DNA of 64,000 nt from Isoetes taiwanensis. Its lineage: Eukaryota > Streptophyta > Lycopodiopsida > Isoetales > Isoetaceae. Shown piece after piece: positions 10,737 to 26,600 of the stretch; position 1 is the stretch's first letter; each line of letters starts with the position of its first letter. Under the pieces are notes generated by a model that made no database searches, was not told the DNA's origin, and was given only the letters and a program-made list of their open reading frames with translations. Made by a program: the position numbers and the translations under genes. Location: positions 950,616-1,014,615 of the forward strand of contig JAJEKV010000148.1 of NCBI GenBank assembly GCA_021234155.1, in the 5' to 3' direction.

Positions 10737-11999
10737 GGGCAGGGGCCAACAAAGGCAAAAGCCAGCCTCGATCCTTGAACCTTGTCTGCCTTGGCTACTG
10801 TTCTTCCCACCTCCCCTGTTTTTCTTTGTTTAGTGTGTTTTTGGGTTGCCCCTAGGGGGGCAAACCCTTGTTTATGTGGGTTTATGGCATATCCTAAGTA
10901 TATGCTAAGATATACCTAGAATATGCTAGTGACTGCTAAAAACCTATTGTTGGCTGTAAATTGGCGGTCATGTGCGTTCTGGATCCCCGATGTCCGAACC
11001 GGGTAACTGGCAGGAGGGCAGCCTTGACTGCTCCTCTTGGGCGCCTTCGGGGCATACACTAATTTGTGCTTTCCCTTCATGTGTCTTGCACGATCCTTGC
11101 CTATTCTATGGATCTTTTCCTTATGATACATCCAGCCATAGATTCGCCATCTCAAGAGCATTAGGAGGAGCCATCTTTTGGCTGGGTAGCGGAGTAATCC
11201 AGCAGGGATTGGGCTGCCATAGTTGAAGCTTTCACCAAGGATTCAGGGGAGGTGCAGCAAGGTTTTCATTCGTGGATGGAGTTGAGTTATAGTTCTCGGC
11301 TGCTGGGACAGCCAGTAGCATTTAATGGAGGGGATTCAAGAGCTTCAAGATAATTTTTCCAAAAGAAAAGGGGATTTAATCAGTTTTGGGCCTGGTTAGA
11401 AGGAGTTATGAGCTAAAACAGAGATATGGATCTCTTTGCAAACAACTTGGTTTTGCATCGTCAAGTAGGAATGTGGTTTTGCTGCCCTTGTTTGGTCCTT
11501 CTTGCTGTAATTTCTTCCTGATAGCTTTCTGTTCATCCCATAATTTCTCCCCATTGGAGGGCATTGGGTTTGCTTGGGGATTGAAAGAAGGTAGTATGGA
11601 CCCATGTGAATGCTTAGAAGGTGTGAACCAGTCTGGATATAAGGAAGCACCATAAAACGATTTTGAGCTGAGATGGGCTGTTCTTGATGGATATCAGTCT
11701 GCGACAGTTCTTTTTGTTGAAAATAGGCCCTGTAATGCGAATAATTCAGCCAATAATTGAAGTAATATGATGGGGCTTTTTGGATCAAAGGGCTTGGAGA
11801 ATGTGGTCGAGCATATGGATGAAGTTAATTAGAAAATGATGAAGCTTTGGTCATGTGATTTGAAAGTTTGTTCTGTTGCAGTCCTTGACTATGGTGGGCT
11901 ATTTTCTCTGATATTTGAGCCCATAAATGAGCAAATCTCATGGGGCTTTTTTCTGAAAGTTATTGGGAAGGCCATAATGATCTAAATGTGAACAGAGAA
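10737..11999. other. No gene recognised
   Basis: Reading frames are short and lack family motifs. The phrase tgatggggctt(c/t) begins to appear from about 11770 and becomes the tandem repeat that follows. Confidence 0.4.
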
Positions 12000-12578
12000 T
12001 TAGATTTTGGCCCAGTAATTCATTGGATTTTTGAGCTGATTCATCCATGCATGCCGGGATAACAGAACAGACTGTAGTTTGGCTAATTAGAGCCCGAATC
12101 AGCATGATTTGATGGGGCTTCTAGCATCAATATGGTCGAAAATCAGGACCAATCATAATCTAGAAGTTAATTGAATTTGGGTCAATGGATTCATTGGCAA
12201 TTTGAAGAATTTTTGAGCTGATTCATCCAAGTATATTGGGCTAATAGAGCGGACTGTAATATGTCTAATTGGAGCCCGAATCAGCATGATTTGATGGGGC
12301 TTCCAGCATCAACATGGTCGGAAATCAGTGCCAATCATAATCTAGAAGTTAATTGAAATTGGGTCAATGGATTCATTGGCAATTTGCAGAATTTTTGAGC
12401 TGATTCATCCATATATACTGAGCTAACAGAGAGACGGACTGTAATTTGCTTTATTGGAGCCCGAATCAGCATGATTTGATGGGGCTTCTAGCATCAACAT
12501 GATCGCAAATCAGAGCCGATCATAATACAGAAGGTAATTGAAATTGGGTCACTGGATTCATGGGCAATTTGAAGAAAC
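12000..12578. repeat. Tandem repeat, ~3 copies of 182-185 bp
   Basis: The landmark gagcccgaatcagcatgatt recurs at about 12090, 12272 and 12457, giving periods of 182 and 185 bp. Other landmarks (gagctgattcatcca; gggtcaatggattcatt) follow the same spacing. The unit length is near nucleosomal or satellite size, but only three copies exist. No coding role is visible. Confidence 0.9.
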
Positions 12579-14432
12579 CCCTCTGTGCAATTACATGTTG
12601 AATATAAACTTCGGGGAAAAGCAGTTTGTTATTATGCTTTGTGCTAGTTGGTTGGGCTGTGGTTCCTAAAGGCTTTGCAATTACGAGGACAAAGATTCAA
12701 AGCTCTGCCACATTACAAGTGGTGAAAGAGATTAGACTTCAAAGTGTAGAGGTTCAAACTGGAGCGCTATATATATTGGATGAAATATTCGTGTCTTTGA
12801 AATTACACGTGTTTTTGTGGGCTTAACGAACTTTTTGCCATTTAAAGCTGACTATAACATGCCCACGTCCGACATTTACCGCGATGGAAACCGGTTCAAT
12901 CAAACCTCTCCCACTTACTTGTGGGGCATGACTTATGTTACATAGACTATCAAATTAGGAGCTTTACTAGTAACAGTGTGCAGTATTGAGTTGGAGAACT
13001 TGTATGAAAGAAAACCTATTCAGCTCAAACTCCTTGTCAAATCTAATATAATAGAAAAAACGCCCACCTTCAGTGGGCCTTCTATATGATTATACATTAA
13101 GAGCGCATTTAGCATATTAAATATTTTATATTTAACACGCTAAAATAGAAAATGTGTTTGCAATTTGAACTTTAAATGAACAAAAGGTTCTTTGAATATG
13201 GCATAAAATATAAAAAGAAAAATAAAATGAAATCTTCAAGGAGTTCCCTCATTTCTATGCTGACAAGACATGTATTTCCATTCTCTGCTCTATTAGACTT
13301 GTCCTTATGCTCCTGCAATACTTGTTCCATGTCAAGCACCAAAGATTTCTTCAGACCAATTTCCATAAAGTCATGGTATCAAGTATTCTATTGTCTAGAA
13401 GTAGCAATTTAAATTGATTGTCAAAACATGACTTTGAACTATAATTTAAGCCACCTCACCCTTCGGCCATGGAGGGCAACCCTCCGTGCGCAGCACCTTG
13501 TTCATCATGTTCAACATATCAAAATGCTGTGATTGGGAGTTTAGGAGTAGTTGGATAAAATGATGGTGGCCAGTTTCGAACCTTCCACCTGTTGTACCTG
13601 GCTTTTCCATTTGCTGCCTAGCCCTGCTGTACTTCAGCTGTTAGGATTATTGATGCCGATTATTCCCTTAAGATCTTCAAGGGCTCACAGGCTGGACTTA
13701 AGCATGCACTGTCTCACTTGCAGGTGAGGCATGCAAATTACATTGCTCCACGTGTCCCACATATGACAGATCGCCTGCTGTACTTGATTTATTTAAGCCT
13801 CACTTCAGGGGAGGCTATTTTTCCTTTTTATCTTTTTTCACATGGCGTGACTCTGTTGCTGCTCCCCTGGAAGATCCGGCAAGCGTCCAAGTTCCAGATC
13901 CAGATCCATACCTTGGGGCCGAGCTTTGAAGATGAGATTGATTGTTTTCTCTGCTGCTACAGGTCCATTATGAGTTTTGATGGCCTGTTTGTCTTGATTT
14001 GCATGTGCGGGATAATCATGCTATCAAGGTTTTATTCCGGTGGGGGTGCTTTTGGACCTCTGCTTCCTGCCAGCTTCTCGACAAAGCTTTGAGGTTATCT
14101 TATTTTCTATCTGATATTGCCCCACCTGCCCCTATTTTCAGTGTTCAGAATCCAAGATGGGGGAGTCCAGTTCCATTTCAGGTCTGTCTCCCTCCTAGTA
14201 CAGAAGGTTGGGCTCCACATTTCGATCCATTTATTTGCCTCTTCTTCTGTCTTATTTTCTCTTGTTTTTTTTCCATGATCCAGGTATATTGAGTTGCTAT
14301 TGTTGTAACAATACTCGTCCAAAGCTCCACCATCAAGAGGTTCATGTGAATATCTCTCATTTCAAACATTTTTACCGTGTAGCATCTCCAAATGCTCCAT
14401 GTTGTGTAAGCTCTTATCACATTCCAGATTTT
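12579..14432. other. No gene recognised; probably includes the LINE 3' untranslated region
   Basis: The right part, perhaps from about 13900, should hold the 3' UTR of the minus-strand LINE. I could not find its poly(A) tract (poly-T on this strand) or a target duplication, so the LINE's 3' boundary is unset. An AT-rich tract lies at 13090-13220. Confidence 0.4.
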
Positions 14433-16449
14433 CTAATCATTTCTAGTACCATTGATGTGATAGGGATCCCTTGATTCATCAAAGTGGGGGTCTCCAGTCC
14501 CATCCCAATGCCAAGTTAGCACCTGTCTGTCATATTGCATATCATCCTCCTTCATACCTGTGAGCACCATGTGCCATGTTATGTTGCTGTTGTTGTTAGC
14601 AATGGTAAGCTTGTTCCATATTTTGATGGCTTTTTTCCAGATGATTTTTGCTTGCTGACAGGTCCAGAAGACATGTTTTTGGGTTGCAGGTTCACCACAC
14701 CATTTACATTCGAAGTACCTTGGGGGCTGGCCTCTTACATACTTCCTGGGAATTGCACTCTTATTTGCCATAAACCATATTAGGTATTTCACTTTAGCTT
14801 GACAGCCACTTGACCATATTAATTTCAATAATCTTGTCCTTTTGAGATGGCGTTCTACTCCCATGGTTTGTGCTTTCTGGAATAATTTGGAGGTTTCATT
14901 TTCTTCCACAGCTTGCATGATTCTTCCCATTTTTGGGGTGAAGGAGAAGAAATCAAATTGGCCAGGTGTTTTAAAGTTCCAGTACCACATGCGAGGATCC
15001 CATTCAAGGTTAGCTGCATTGCAGTTCCTGAAAACCATAAGGTTTACATGCCGATCTTTCTCAATATCAGGGTCTACTATCATATATTTACCTTTTAGGT
15101 CCATAATCCTTATGTTTTTCCATTGTGTCTGGCTCATGGGAGGGATCACTTGCAGGTCTGCTACTATTTGTGGTTGGATATTGCCATGCTCATTTGTCAT
15201 AAATTTGTGCCCCCTGTTTTCTGTAGGTGATGGTTTGCACCATACTTCCCTTTCCCTGTTCAGGTCTGGGGTTGGGTTCCAAAACCACTTTTCTTGCAAT
15301 GGTGCATTCTGGTAAGACAGTTCTGCCCAGCCATCTTAGGATTTCCAGATCACTCATTATTCTCTTTCTTGTGCAGGGACCTAGGACCTCAATTAGCCTT
15401 TGCAGGGTGGCTGCCCTTGTTGGCCTGATGATTTTATCCAAGTCTTCCACCAATCTGATGCCCTTCCCATGGAGCCATCTCCACCCTAGCTTGTATTTAT
15501 CCTCCCCCAATTGCTGGCCCCTGAATTTAATTCTGGGTTTATGAAATAAAAACTGTTTTTTGAACTGGCTGGGGGTTATTTGCTCCAGTTGGGTTGTCAT
15601 TGATTTAAAATATTTCCATAGCTTGAATAGACCTGTTGAAAGCCCTTGTAGATCTTTTGCTTTCAGGGGGCAATTTGCAAACAGCCAAAGGGGGTCAGGT
15701 TTCCAATTTTCCCCTTTTTTTCTATCTGGTGTTGCTTTTAATAGCATATGTTTTAGGATCAACTTCCAAGGCTGCTGGCCAGGTGAGAAGGCTCTCACAA
15801 AGAGCTTGAAAAGAAGTGCCTTTGCCTGCTTGACTGGGTCAATTAGCCCACATCCTCCCATATCCTTTGGCAGAATTAGGTTCTTCCACCCCACTTTAGA
15901 AGCCGGCTTCATTTCCCCTATCTTGCCAGATGTATATTCTGATGCATTTAGTAATCTCTTCAAGATATTTCTTTCCTACCACCCAGCCACTAGTGAGGTA
16001 CCATAGGGCACCCAGGATTATGCTGTTAACCACTGTAACTCTAGCAGGAAGAGAGAGACTTTTATTTGCCTATCTGGCGAGGTGATTTTTAATTAGGGAA
16101 ACCATATGAACTTCCTGATCTGTTTTATTGATGTCTGATCCAAACTGGAAACCCAAGTATCTTACAGTTTCATTCTGCTCTAGCCATTTGAATCCTTTGC
16201 TATTGCCCCAGTTTGGCCTCTGTTTGCTGGATACCCATATGCCATAGGATTTGCACCAGTTTATTGCTGCTCCTGATGCCAGACAAAATGTGGTTAGGCA
16301 TGTTTCCATTTTTTTTTTAAATTCTCCTCCGAACTCTTTACAAAAAGAGCGGTGTCATCTGCAAATTCACACTCCCTTAGTTCAGGGTCATGAGGGTCTA
16401 GATCTGTTAATTGCATATCATTATTTGGAAGCTCCAGACCATGAGGTTC
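14433..16449 (-). pseudogene. LINE (L1-type) ORF2, C-terminal third
   Basis: The minus strand carries the end of a non-LTR reverse transcriptase. It begins with the catalytic box FADDTALF (about 16351-16365), then RYLGFQFG (16070-16309), then KVGWKNLILPKDMGGCGL (15190-15963), and then the zinc-binding tail with CKWCGEPATQKHVFWTC (14433-15299). This order matches plant L1-like ORF2: RT palm, thumb and zf-RVT. Several frameshifts separate the pieces. The fragment starts exactly at the LTR element boundary, and its missing N-terminal side is found beyond that element at 22200 and beyond element A at 33503. Confidence 0.88.
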
Positions 16450-17606
16450 TGTTAACCCTCCAGTCTCTCACCCTGGAGTAACAGCTTTGCAAAATAAGGA
16501 AATACAGCCAGGCAAGTTTATCTTATCGTTAATGGGCTGCCCAGGAAGTCTGTCCAGTTAATAGTTTCCTTTACGTTTCCTTGCTCATCCATATCCATGT
16601 CTGCATCACAGAACATACATCACAATGATTACCGTCATGACTAGATATACCAGAAGTTCTAATAATGCATTTCTAGATTTGCAACATAACCACCAGAACA
16701 TGACCAGAAGAGTTCATTATTGCTCATTTCCAAATACATAACTAGAATCATAACTCTAATTCAACTGCTCTGTGAAGAAACAGAACCAGGTTACATAACC
16801 ACAAGCATAACCACCGAAATCAACCTCCATCGATGCTCACAATATAGCAAGAATCAAATCTGGAAAACAAATCAAAAGATCATGACTGCATTTTTTACTT
16901 GGTTGCTGGATCAGGAGGTCGATGGAGAGGTCGGAATGGCAGTCAGCACTGCCGGATTGCAAGTCGAGGCCGCACAGGCAGTTTTTGCCCTAAACTGGTT
17001 ATGCCAGTCCGCTCCTTCTGTTCGTTCCTATCTTATGTTTATTTGTTATGTTATTTGTTATAAGCATTACAAACATCTTGACATTTAATCATTAAGATAA
17101 GAAACATGTTATACACAATAACCATCCAAGCGTGGTCAGCACGGGAGAAAACATCATCACAACTTTTATTCCAAAATTTTCTCTTCCCCATACACAACGT
17201 TTCTTTTCTCTATTTATAATGCCAAACAATTAATCTATGTCGTCCAACATGGCAATCCTAGGTTGGGATAATCCCCAACATCTATTTTTTGTGTTTTCTA
17301 ATATTTAATCCTAACCGTAACCTAGTGCCTTTTGGCCACATGTCTAAAGCACATTTATTTAAATATTTACTAAGCTAACTTGTTATTTTTTAAAACATAT
17401 TTCAAAGTTACATGAACTTGTTGCACCATGGACAACCCCATGGCCTTTATTGTTTCTTTGGTCGCTTCTCACTTGATCCGCTTGCCCGGTCCCAACTATC
17501 ATCCTCTTGTAACTTTCTAACAGCTTCCAGTACTCCGCTTCGGTCCTTACTATTGACGACCACCTCTTCGGTCTTTTGTTGACGTCGCCGGTCATGGTCA
17601 TATATG
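16450..17606 (-). repeat. 3' LTR of the gag-protease element
   Basis: On the plus strand it starts tgttaaccctccag and ends near gtcatatatg. It matches 21101-22199 along its length but retains about 58 bp missing from the other copy (around 16763-16820). The outermost TG of the LTR, read on the minus strand, has mutated to CA. Confidence 0.9.
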
Positions 17607-17620
17607 CTATCCCCCTTTTT
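17607..17620 (-). promoter_or_regulatory. Polypurine tract
   Basis: Read on the minus strand this is AAAAAGGGGGATAG, immediately upstream of the 3' LTR, where plus-strand priming occurs in LTR retrotransposons. Confidence 0.7.
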
Positions 17621-18037
17621 AGTGAAGATCTTGGGATCTTCACTCACCTTATCCCCCTTTTTGGGGTTTTTCTTAGGGTCTTCTTGCTTAACCTGATGGT
17701 TGTAACATAAATGAGTATTCCGATATCTCTTATGGAAATAATAGGCGTCCCTTCTTCTAGCTCCTGTTAAAGCTTGTTCTTCAATAGAGAAGCTCATACT
17801 TGCATTGATCAAAAACACTTTTTACACATTTGTTCAAATAATTGAATGCAAACCAAGGGTAAATGATTGACCTTGATAAAGAGAGTCACGTCCATCATGG
17901 TTTCCTGGCAAGACTTATTTGGATTTATATTTATCAGGTGCTCTTTAGCTCCTGGATAAGGGGCTATAATGATTTCTAACAACTTGCAATACTGTGCTTG
18001 TTCATACATGAGAGGATCCGGACTCTCAACTGCTCTG

Positions 18038-20737
<2,700 letters not shown>

Positions 20738-21079
20738 GCATTTGCTATTAACATAATGCAGACACTATGACCATGCATCATCACAGGATTTTAGGCAAGA
20801 AGGATTATTGGAACTGCTGTCATGTTCATAACATTTGCATTTTCCATTTGCTGTATTGAACAGCAATTAACTTTGCATTTTCCATTTACTGGATTGAACA
20901 GCCATTTCTGTTACAACAATAAAAGAAAAATTTATCTCAAATTAAGCTGGATTGAACAGCAATTTCCTCTACCATTAATCTTTGCATTTCCATTTGCTGG
21001 TTTGAACAAAAATTTTCTTGATAACAGCAAAAAGAAAAACAAAATTTTATCTCAAAGAAAACTAAGCAGCCAAACAGAC

Positions 21080-21100
21080 TGGTCCCGGCAACGGAACCAA
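21080..21100 (-). promoter_or_regulatory. Primer-binding site of the gag-protease element
   Basis: On the minus strand the 5' LTR is followed directly by TTGGTTCCGTTGCCGGG, of the TGGxxCCGTTGCCGGG type common in plant Ty3-like elements. It fixes the element's orientation. Confidence 0.75.
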
Positions 21101-22199
21101 TGTTAACCCTCCAGTCTCTCACCCTGGAGTAACAGCTTTGCAAAATAAGAAAATACAGCCAGGCAAGTTTATCTTACCGTTAATGGGCTGCCCAGGAAGT
21201 CTGTCCAGTTAATAGTTTTCTTTACGTTTCCTTGCTCATCCATATCCATGTCTGCATCACAGAACATACATCACAATGATTACCGTCATGACTAGATATA
21301 CCAAAAGTTCTAATAATTTATTTCCAGATTTGCAACATAACCACCAGAACATGACCAGAAGAGTTCATTGATGCTCATTTCCAAATACATAACTAGAATC
21401 ATAACTCTAAATCAACCTCCATCGATGCTCACAATATAGCAAGAATCAAATCTGGAAAACAAATCAAAGGATCATGACTGCATTTTTTACCTGGTTGCTA
21501 GATCAAGAGGTCGATGGAGAGGCCGGAATGGCAGTCGGCACTGCCGGATTGCAAGTCGGAGGCCGCACAGGTAGTTTTTGCCCTAAACTGGTTATGCCAG
21601 TCCGCTCCTTCTGTTCGTTCCTATCTTATGTTTATTTGTTATGTTATTTGTTATAAGCATTACAAACATCTTGACATTTAATCATTAGGATAAGAAACAT
21701 GCTATACACAATAACCATCAAAGCGTGGTCAAGCACGGGAGAAAACATCATCACAACTTTTATTCCAAAATTTTCTCTTCCCCATACACAACTTTTTTTT
21801 TTTCTATTTATAATGCCAAACAATTAATCTATGTCGTCCAACATGGCAATCCTAAGTTGGGATAATCCCCAACATCTATTTTTTGTGTTTTCTAATATTT
21901 AATCCTAACCGTAACCTAGTGCCTTTTGGCCACATGTCCAAAGCACATTTATTTAAATATTTACTAAGCTAACTTGTTATTTTTTAAAACATATTTCAAA
22001 GTTACATGAACTTGTTGCACCATGGACAACCCATGGCCTTTATTGTTTCTTTGGTCGCTTCTCACTTGATCCGCTTGCCCGGTCCCAACTATCATCCTCT
22101 TGTAACTTTCTAACAGCTTCCAGTACTCCGCTTCGGTCCTTACTATTGACGACCACCTCTTCGGTCTTTTGTTGACGTCGCCGGTCATGGTCATATACA
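21101..22199 (-). repeat. 5' LTR of the gag-protease element
   Basis: Matches 16450-17606. On the minus strand it begins TGTATATGACC and ends GGTTAACA, the expected TG...CA ends. The short frames inside it (for example 21964-22266 and 21474-21656) recur in the other LTR and are not genes. Confidence 0.9.
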
Positions 22200-22462
22200 G
22201 GTCCCTCATTCGGGGCCAGATAATACTCCAGGACTTCTGCCATAAGGATGAAGAGCGCTGGTGCAAGGGGGCAGCCCTGTCTAACTGACCTGTACAGCTG
22301 GATTTGATCCCCTAGGTACCCATTTATTGAAGTTCTGCTTTTCGTGCCCTTGTAGAGCATGGAGGCCATAGAGATTAATTGATTAGATATCCCCAATTTT
22401 TCCATAACTCTCTACATGAAAACCCAGTCTGTTCTGTCATAGACTTTTTCGAAGTCTAAAAA
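22200..22462 (-). pseudogene. LINE ORF2, middle fragment
   Basis: This short block lies between the LTR element and element A. On the minus strand it reads LDFEKVYDR (RT motif A region), then, after a stop near 22410, MEKLGI, GYLGDQIQLYRSVRQGCPLAPALF (RT motif B region) and YYLAPNEGP. It supplies the residues missing between the 33.5-kb and 16.4-kb pieces. Confidence 0.88.
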
Positions 22463-22510
22463 AGCATCATCCAATTAAATTGGGATTATGTCAACTCCAA
22501 AATCACGCCA
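22463..22510 (+). repeat. Left (FCP1-side) terminal repeat of element A
   Basis: This end continues past the core as atgtcaactccaaaatcacgcc and matches the right end of element B (reverse complement) at about 40 of 45 positions. A partial reading of it as LINE protein contains a stop and is coincidental. Confidence 0.75.
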
Positions 22511-22949
22511 ACCTGCTATTGTCTTCTAGGGGGGTTTTGTTTTTTTTAATCTTTTTTTTTGGACTTCAAAAATAACATAAGGTTGCGATTCACGTGTGAC
22601 GTTTCATATGCGAATTGAAATATGCAAAAATGAAGAGCAAGTTGTTAACATAGATGAGACCAAAATTGAAGAGCATTTAGATGATAATATTAGGTTTGAT
22701 AATAACAGATTGCATTATTTGCGAGGCAATTCGGACTTCGAAATTATCGATACATGGCACAAATATCATACAAAAATATCATATATTCAATAAAACATTA
22801 AGGGATCAATCCATGTTTTTCCACGTATTTAACAAGATGTGGTTCCATGTCACCGTTTGTTCTATCCGGTTACGGGTATGAATCTAACACTTCACCCACC
22901 GTCATCCCCATAGCCAAATTATGCATAATAGACATAAACTTCACGAGAA

Positions 22950-23439
22950 AATCATCATACGCCAAAGTTTTTGGATCGTAAGATGGTGGATTCGGGGCCT
23001 TTGTGTTTGATTGTAGAAGCATTTGAGAGCATCATCATCCACTATGATTATATCATCCTTATTTCGATACCAAGTTAGTCCATCATGTTACTCAAGTGTT
23101 TGATGAAGATAGGCTTGCTGTTGGATCCTTGGGATTAGTGAACTTCACACATTTGTTACGATCCCAAAAGGTCAACCAATGTCTATGCATTTCCCCAGTG
23201 CCTCCAAAGTATCCTTGATGTTCCTTAGTTCCATGGATGACCAAATACCAACTCGAAATAAACTGAATGCCTCATCTAGCATCTCCTTCAAGTCGCGGTA
23301 GCGGATAGATCCACTTGGTGTTTGATTCTACGGTGTCACGATGAAACTGTTCTCTAGCCACTTTATTTTTGGGGAAAGTCTTGCAAAGGACTCCGTTTAG
23401 GTCGAACACCACAACCTTCTTAGAAGCGCCAATGGAAGG
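22950..23439 (-). pseudogene. FCP1-homology gene in element A, decayed
   Basis: After an acceptor-like gatgtttcag at about 23441, the minus strand reads ASKKVVVFDLNGVLCKT, then TKWIYPLP, VGIWSSMELRNIKDTL and, after stops and frame slips, IIIVDDDALKCFYN. These are the ordered signature motifs of FCP1/NIF-type HAD proteins: the nucleophile Asp box, the GIWSS motif II region, and the DDD motif with N. The box is DLNG, with Asn at the usual second Asp. The nearest relative in this window is the fragment at 57694, not the exon at 61.4 kb. It is the gene closest to the left end of element A and is transcribed toward that end. Confidence 0.72.
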
Positions 23440-23639
23440 CTGAAACATCAAACATGTATCCGGTCGGCCAAGATACGATAACACAAACAATACAAAGCGC
23501 CAAGCGTGATTTGAAATAGTCATAATCAAATCGCTCGGCGTGATTTAGTTTGACAACAAAAATAATCAAAGCACGGCTTGGCGATTTAATTCAAAGATAA
23601 TACAAATTAAATCAGCGTGGTAGCGATTTTGTGGGCAAG

Positions 23640-26600
23640 GCCATACCTATCATCTTCGGTTTATTTGCAGTCATCGGCGTCATTCTCCCCTTCGCCACCC
23701 TTAATCTTAGGTCTTCTTACATTTGTTAGAATTGTTATTTTCTATTAGTTCATTTGCGTCCTTCTGGCCTGACATTATTTTACTATTGATTTGGCAAACC
23801 TGTGAATCACTAGAGCCGCCTTCGTTGCCTTCATTTCGGGTTTCCCTGTCAATTAGTTCATTGTTAACACCGTGAATCTACTCTATTGTTGCTTGCATCA
23901 CCCGCAATGTGGGCAAAAATATTCCCTAAGTTCGCCCGCCATCCGCGATTACTTTTGAGCAGCCGGATTAGCGGCTATTTGTTCATTCTTTGCTTTCCTT
24001 ATCGGAGTCATAGATTACTAGGTCCCTCACGGAAGCAGCGTCCACTTTCGAATTGGACAAGTCTCACGAGACTTTTGATTGCTGATGATTTCGGGTTGCC
24101 ATAAGGGCCTTTAGGAGACTTGGCAAGCACATGCATGAGGAATGGTTCAAGAAAGTCTTTGGCACTGCTCATCACTCACAAAGCGGTGACATCTTCTTGC
24201 ACCCATAAGAGCCTCTCGGGCAATATAACCTCCAACATAAAGCTCCAAGCGGGTTGTATCAATTGGAGCAAATGCCTCGGCGAGGTAACCACCATAGGCG
24301 GGGAAATCCATTTTTATTTAAGGGGCCCTTCTCCTTAGTTTGTAGCTCGTACTTGATTTCCCCACTTAGGGGGGTCCCGATCCTCATCCTCTTCCGACTC
24401 ATCTGTTACGTGATCGATCCGTATGAAAGAATATAGTTCTTAATCGATCGGATCATCTAGAAGAAAACATTCCCATGCCTTTGCTATTGTCACCCTTGGC
24501 CTTAGCAATATCATATTCCACGTCGGCGGCATGGATATCATAATAAAGATCACATGTGCCATCTTCCGTGATGTTATGACTCATTATCCTTAACATCATA
24601 TATTAGGCATCCCTCCTAATAACTTTGAGGCACTCCGGATCATGAGCGTGGATAGTGCATGCTGAGATGTGACTCACACGAAGGACAAACGATGACAATA
24701 GTGAAGGACCTCTCGGTTATCAATCCTATACAATTTGGTAAAGAAGGCTGCTTTGTAGTCCTTACGGTTCATGCCCATATCTCCTCTCCCACCTATTTTG
24801 TCCAACACAAAGAGTGATATATTTTTAAGGCCGGAAGTTGATTACGGCAAGAGACCTTTGTACCCAATGGAGGTGAATCTTTGGGCCGGTGTCGTCTTCT
24901 CGATAATCTTCTTCACAAGGGGCCACTTTTCTTCTCAATTCGGCCATTACCTTAGGGGTAGAGTCTCCTTATGTTTTGTATTTTTAGCCTTCCAATTCTT
25001 AAGGAAGTCCTTTGACCCGAATACAAACTTCTTGATGTCATCATTCTTGACCTTGTATTTGTCCGGCAATCCAATTTGGATAATGCCACATCCTCAGATA
25101 GCCTTTGTAACTTTCGGCTCCTCACGGTGACTTCATTGTCATGCGATACATCCTTTACATGGTGCGCTGACACTCAACGAAGGACATCCTATCCTTGGTG
25201 AAAGCACCCTTCTTGTATAAGACTTCCTTCTTTAAGCACCGGTCTAAAACCCAAATGGTCTGGCGTCGTCGTCTAGCCCACGAGTCTTTCTCATCTCTGT
25301 CACATTCAAGTCAAAGATGCTTACATCAACGGGGAGGCACCCTACCCATAGTATCTGGCTGACTTCCTTTGTGCATAAAGCGTCCCGAATTCATTCCACT
25401 TTTGCCATCTTCGCCTCCTTACAAAACACAATCTTATCACGAGTCATTTGGACTGACACGCTAGATGAGCTTTCGGAAAGGATGCGCAATGTCATCACCA
25501 CCTTTTTCTTTGATTTTCTTGCGGTTTTCTTCTTCTCTTGTATAATTGTATGCGACGAGTCCGGCTCCAAAGAGCTTGAATGCCTCGGACTTTGACCCGG
25601 TTGGCACGGTGGGCAATGGGCAGCCATATTCCACCCATTGTTTGGCGTGTGGCGCAGGTTGTTCCCGTATGGACTGCAATAAAATGCGGACATTGAATCA
25701 GTATCATAGAATAGAAACACGCCGGGCGCGATTTGAATAGAATTGATCAAGAGAAAAATCACGCCTGGCGTGAAATGAATAAAGTTACTAATGCAATTCA
25801 TGCCAGGCGTGCTTTCAAATCAAACCAATTCACGCCAGGCATGTTTTCAAATCAATCGAATTCACGCCAGGTTGATTTGAAAACACGCCTGGCGTGAATT
25901 CGATTGATTTGAAAACGCTGGCGTGGAATTGGTTTGATTTGGAAACACGCTGGCGTGAATTCAATTTATGTAACCGGGCGGCGTGAATTCAATTGAATTG
26001 AAAGCACGACTGACGTGAATATTAAAATGCTAACATCCTAATGCAGTTAGTTACCTTTTGTATAGAAATGTCTTCCCCATTTCATTCAACGTTGCACTAA
26101 TCTCAGCCAAATCTGCAGGTGAAGTATTGGCATCCAAGATACGACACCTCCTATATGCATAGTGATTGTAGAACGGCGTTTTGGCCTTTGTTTGTTACTT
26201 TTGCTCGATGAGGGCCTTACGTGCCTCAACGAGAATCTTTGCCCGTCGATGGCGGCAATTTAATATTTTCATTTAACAATATATCACGGAAGTTCATCCC
26301 ACAGCGGGCTTGTTGAGATCATATCCCAAGGTAGCACATCCATTTGGCATAGGCATTTGACTGGATTACTAATCATGCTCACGAACAATCTCCATGGCAT
26401 GTCTTTGGATCATATCTTACGCTAACATAAATGGAGCTTGGTGAACGGATGAGGACTTCACATGGATCGCAAAAGTTTCCTTAAGACCCAATGGATAATG
26501 GTGAGTATTTATTCAAAGCTTGTTCATGGCCTCTAGGCTGCGCCACTCGGTCTGTTCATTCTAAAAAGCGAAGCCTCCATGCCTTCGACAACTGCGGGTT

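Noticed and set aside
14842-16006. Plus-strand frames of 100-157 codons
   Set aside because: They are antisense shadows of LINE ORF2 and contain no family motifs.
17447-17818. Small basic protein frame repeated at 22040-22405
   Set aside because: Both copies lie partly in the two LTRs; the shared part is LTR sequence and the differing parts are gag-element interior and LINE RT respectively.
22463-22535. Reading of element A's left end as LINE protein (DFGVDIIPI followed by a stop)
   Set aside because: The same DNA matches element B's right end at about 40 of 45 positions and has a stop in frame, so it is a transposon terminus, not LINE.
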